14,587 nt of DNA from Desulfurococcales archaeon. Its GTDB lineage: Archaea; Thermoproteota; Thermoprotei_A; Sulfolobales; Desulfurococcaceae. Below the pieces are notes generated by a model that saw nothing but the letters and a program-made list of their open reading frames with translations, searched no databases and was not told the origin of the DNA. The stretch lies in NCBI GenBank assembly GCA_026985375.1, contig JALSQP010000055.1:1-14587 (forward strand), given 5' to 3'. Each line of letters opens with the position of its first letter. Positions within the stretch are counted from its first letter, which is position 1. Below are positions 12,869 to 14,587 of this stretch, one piece after another. The position numbers were made by a program, and so were the translations under genes.

Positions 12869-14278
12869 ATGGGATCTATAGGGTTTATGAGGGATCCCAT
12901 ATACAACTACATTGAGTATGATAAATCGCTGGAAAAACCGGTGATGGATTCCGCTCCTATGCAGAGACTAAGGTTTCTTCATCAGCTCCAACTATCCTAT
13001 CTAGTATATCCGGGCGCTGAACATTCAAGATTTCAACACAGTATAGGCGTAATGCACTTAGCGGGTCTTTTCGCTAAGAGCTTACTCCAGGGGATTAGCA
13101 AGGAATCTGTTATAGAGGGCTATAGGGCCGAAGAACTCATCAAAGCAACACGTATCGCAGGCCTCCTACATGATATAGGTCATGGGCCGTTCAGTCATGC
13201 CTTTGAGGAGGCGATCTATTGGGCTTATGAACATAGCCTGAACATCAAGAACCATGAAGAAGCAGGGTACAATATAATAAAGAACACTGAGATCAAGGAT
13301 ATCCTTGAGGAGAATGGACTGCTCGATATTGTTCTCCAACTATTATCCAATAAGCAGCTCGAAGAACCCATACTCAAACTTCTAAGGAAAACTGTGAAAG
13401 AATGGATATATCCCGCTGATATACTGGATTTCCTCATACGTGATAGCTACTATACAGGTACAAGAGAGTACGGGCTAATAGACTATTACAGGCTTATAAG
13501 GCTCAGCCACGCCTCCCCCTTTGAGCCGGGAAACATAGTTTTAGAGCTAAGGGCGAGAGGAGCACTAGCCTCGTATCTTAGATCCCGTATAGCAATGTTC
13601 GAAAATGTGTACTTCCACCCAGTAACACTGGTATTCAATAAGGCTGCAATAGAACTGTTAAGAATAACCGATGATATAAGTGGCGGTATATATAAAGAAG
13701 CAATTAATTCCCTCGGAAAAGGGGATCCAACAAAATATCTCTCCCTCAACGATTACGAGGCATTGAAACTAGCTTCTAGCTATTGTGATGAGGATAAACG
13801 GATAAGTAAACTGTATTCAAGCATAGTCAATAGGAAGCCTCTATGGAAGCTCTTGTACGAGGAAAAATACGTTTTATCACCGATCAATCTGAGGGGACCA
13901 GCATCCATATTATTCAAGAGAAGAACTGCAATGGAATTCAGAAACAGGATAGAAAAAGCGGTGCGCGAGGAAATTATCGATAAAGGACTAAAGTATAAGG
14001 ATACGGAGGACTTCTGGGTAGCAATAAACACTCTTCGTCCTGTTCCACCATTTCCTGTTGGTAGAATAACATTCATTGATATCTCGAACAATATCACTAA
14101 ATCACTTGATATACCTCATCTCCTCGACGAGGACGGTATATTGTTTAAACTATTAATCAGAGTCTACGGCCCCGCCGATCTTAAGAAGTCTTCTGATAGG
14201 TTCAAATATGTAGAAGCCGTACGTGATGCTGTTAAAAAAGAACTTGAACCTAGCGCTTTGGGAGAAATAACCATGTAA
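12869..14278 (+). CDS. HD-superfamily phosphohydrolase (COG1078, SAMHD1-like)
   Basis: This metal-dependent phosphohydrolase is related to dNTP triphosphohydrolases. ATG 12869 has GTGAT at 12859-12863 as SD. The N-terminal signature is clear: DSAPMQRLRFLHQLQL, then LVYPGAEHSRFQHSIGVMHLA with the first metal His (~57), then GLLHDIGHGPFSHAFE with the HD pair (~101-102). The final Asp lies in PADILDFLIRDSYYTG (~184-192). All HD ligands are present. The C-terminal ~250 residues are the family's helical extension. COG1078 enzymes hydrolyse dNTPs or (p)ppGpp-like or other phosphate esters; the archaeal substrate is open. Length (469 aa) is normal for archaeal members. It converges on the adenosine-specific kinase gene with a 15-base gap and no shared operon. 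Confidence 0.88.
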   Translation: MGSIGFMRDPIYNYIEYDKSLEKPVMDSAPMQRLRFLHQLQLSYLVYPGAEHSRFQHSIGVMHLAGLFAKSLLQGISKESVIEGYRAEELIKATRIAGLLHDIGHGPFSHAFEEAIYWAYEHSLNIKNHEEAGYNIIKNTEIKDILEENGLLDIVLQLLSNKQLEEPILKLLRKTVKEWIYPADILDFLIRDSYYTGTREYGLIDYYRLIRLSHASPFEPGNIVLELRARGALASYLRSRIAMFENVYFHPVTLVFNKAAIELLRITDDISGGIYKEAINSLGKGDPTKYLSLNDYEALKLASSYCDEDKRISKLYSSIVNRKPLWKLLYEEKYVLSPINLRGPASILFKRRTAMEFRNRIEKAVREEIIDKGLKYKDTEDFWVAINTLRPVPPFPVGRITFIDISNNITKSLDIPHLLDEDGILFKLLIRVYGPADLKKSSDRFKYVEAVRDAVKKELEPSALGEITM

Positions 14279-14293
14279 ATGCATAAATACTAA

Positions 14294-14587
14294 TTACATC
14301 TTATAACCGATCTTTCTCAGGAACTCTTTCCGCTCCTTCTTATCCTCTTCTGTCTCAACACCGACTGGCGGATACCCGTCCACTATTCCTATGATGGCTC
14401 TGCCCTGATCGGTCTCGGCCACTATGACTTGTATGGGGTTCGCGGTCGCAACATATAGTTCTACAATTTCCTGAACATTCTTTAGCTGATTCAGGATGTT
14501 TATTGGCCAAGCATTTCTAATGAAGAGCACAAAAGTATGGCCTGCACCGATCTTTAGAGCCGCCTCGACGGCTTTCTTGATGAGCTC
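14294..14587 (-). CDS. Adenosine-specific kinase (DUF355/COG1839), C-terminal part, truncated by window edge
   Basis: The frame is open from the window edge at 14587 to the stop at 14294, so the gene starts outside the window; an in-frame ATG at 14530 is internal. The visible end reads [17 protein letters not shown], then a helix, then [31 protein letters not shown] and finally [12 protein letters not shown]. This is the characteristic C-terminal half of archaeal adenosine-specific kinase / DUF355, a small (about 160 aa) enzyme that phosphorylates adenosine and possibly other nucleosides. All typical C-terminal segments are present. The gene is convergent with the HD phosphohydrolase, so no operon link is implied. 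Confidence 0.88.
   Translation of the reverse strand, partial: ELIKKAVEAALKIGAGHTFVLFIRNAWPINILNQLKNVQEIVELYVATANPIQVIVAETDQGRAIIGIVDGYPPVGVETEEDKKERKEFLRKIGYKM

Noticed and set aside
1..14587. Mobile element, CRISPR, toxin-antitoxin or phage content
   Set aside because: No repeats with regular spacing, no transposase, integrase or Cas motifs, and no toxin pair recognised; the window looks like ordinary backbone.

Overview
The window looks like chromosomal backbone of a hyperthermophilic crenarchaeon (Thermoproteota), most likely Desulfurococcales; the genus cannot be fixed from sequence alone. The reasons are: AT-rich TATA boxes 25-30 bases before many genes; GGTG / GGAGGTGATC Shine-Dalgarno (SD) motifs matching the archaeal 16S tail; tight packing with convergent genes that touch or overlap; and typical archaeal families (HTH plus Zn-ribbon regulator, TRAM protein, adenosine-specific kinase, HtpX, ACT-type threonine ammonia-lyase). 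I see no transposase, integrase, CRISPR array, tRNA or rRNA, and no stretch of 300 bases without a gene.

Layout. 1-470: C-terminal end of an LPG-synthase-TM / UPF0104 membrane protein. 540-1545: two unrecognised proteins. 1563-1961 (-): a small protein with two four-cysteine clusters. 2183-2806: HTH regulator with a C-terminal coiled coil, overlapping tail to tail with a small unknown gene (2796-3131, -) that has a perfect SD. 3241-4191 (-): HtpX-type membrane zinc protease, divergent from a ~100-aa unknown (4298-4600) across one nearly symmetric TATA box. 4645-6088 (-): overlapping pair, an unknown protein then a TatD-type metal-dependent hydrolase. 6150-6209 (+): a C/D box guide RNA candidate in the divergent gap. 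6221-6886: HAD hydrolase. 6953-7246 (-): small winged-helix protein. 7343-8665: B12-binding-fold / radical SAM protein. 8786-9103: DUF167 protein, meeting an HTH/Zn-ribbon regulator (9104-9430, -) stop to stop. 9492-10754: threonine ammonia-lyase with ACT domain, overlapping tail to tail with a phosphoserine-phosphatase-like HAD enzyme (10743-11387, -), which itself overlaps an upstream unknown (11365-11967, -). 12099-14278: TRAM protein, unknown protein and a COG1078-type HD phosphohydrolase. 14294-14587 (-): C-terminal part of an adenosine-specific kinase.

How it works together. Most genes look like independent housekeeping units. Real co-transcription is likely for the 6088-4645 pair, the 11967-10743 pair and perhaps 12099-12788. 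Threonine ammonia-lyase makes 2-oxobutanoate for isoleucine synthesis. The TRAM protein and the guide RNA candidate belong to RNA biology.

Most interesting signal: the non-coding stretch at 6150-6209. It has C and D boxes 51 bases apart with two 12-base guide positions. Both guides appear complementary to neighbouring parts of one conserved 23S rRNA segment (comparison from memory, not an alignment). A second, weaker K-turn/C-D-like structure lies on the minus strand at 8653-8717. Several genes have start codons inside their own SD; I moved those starts downstream and explain each.
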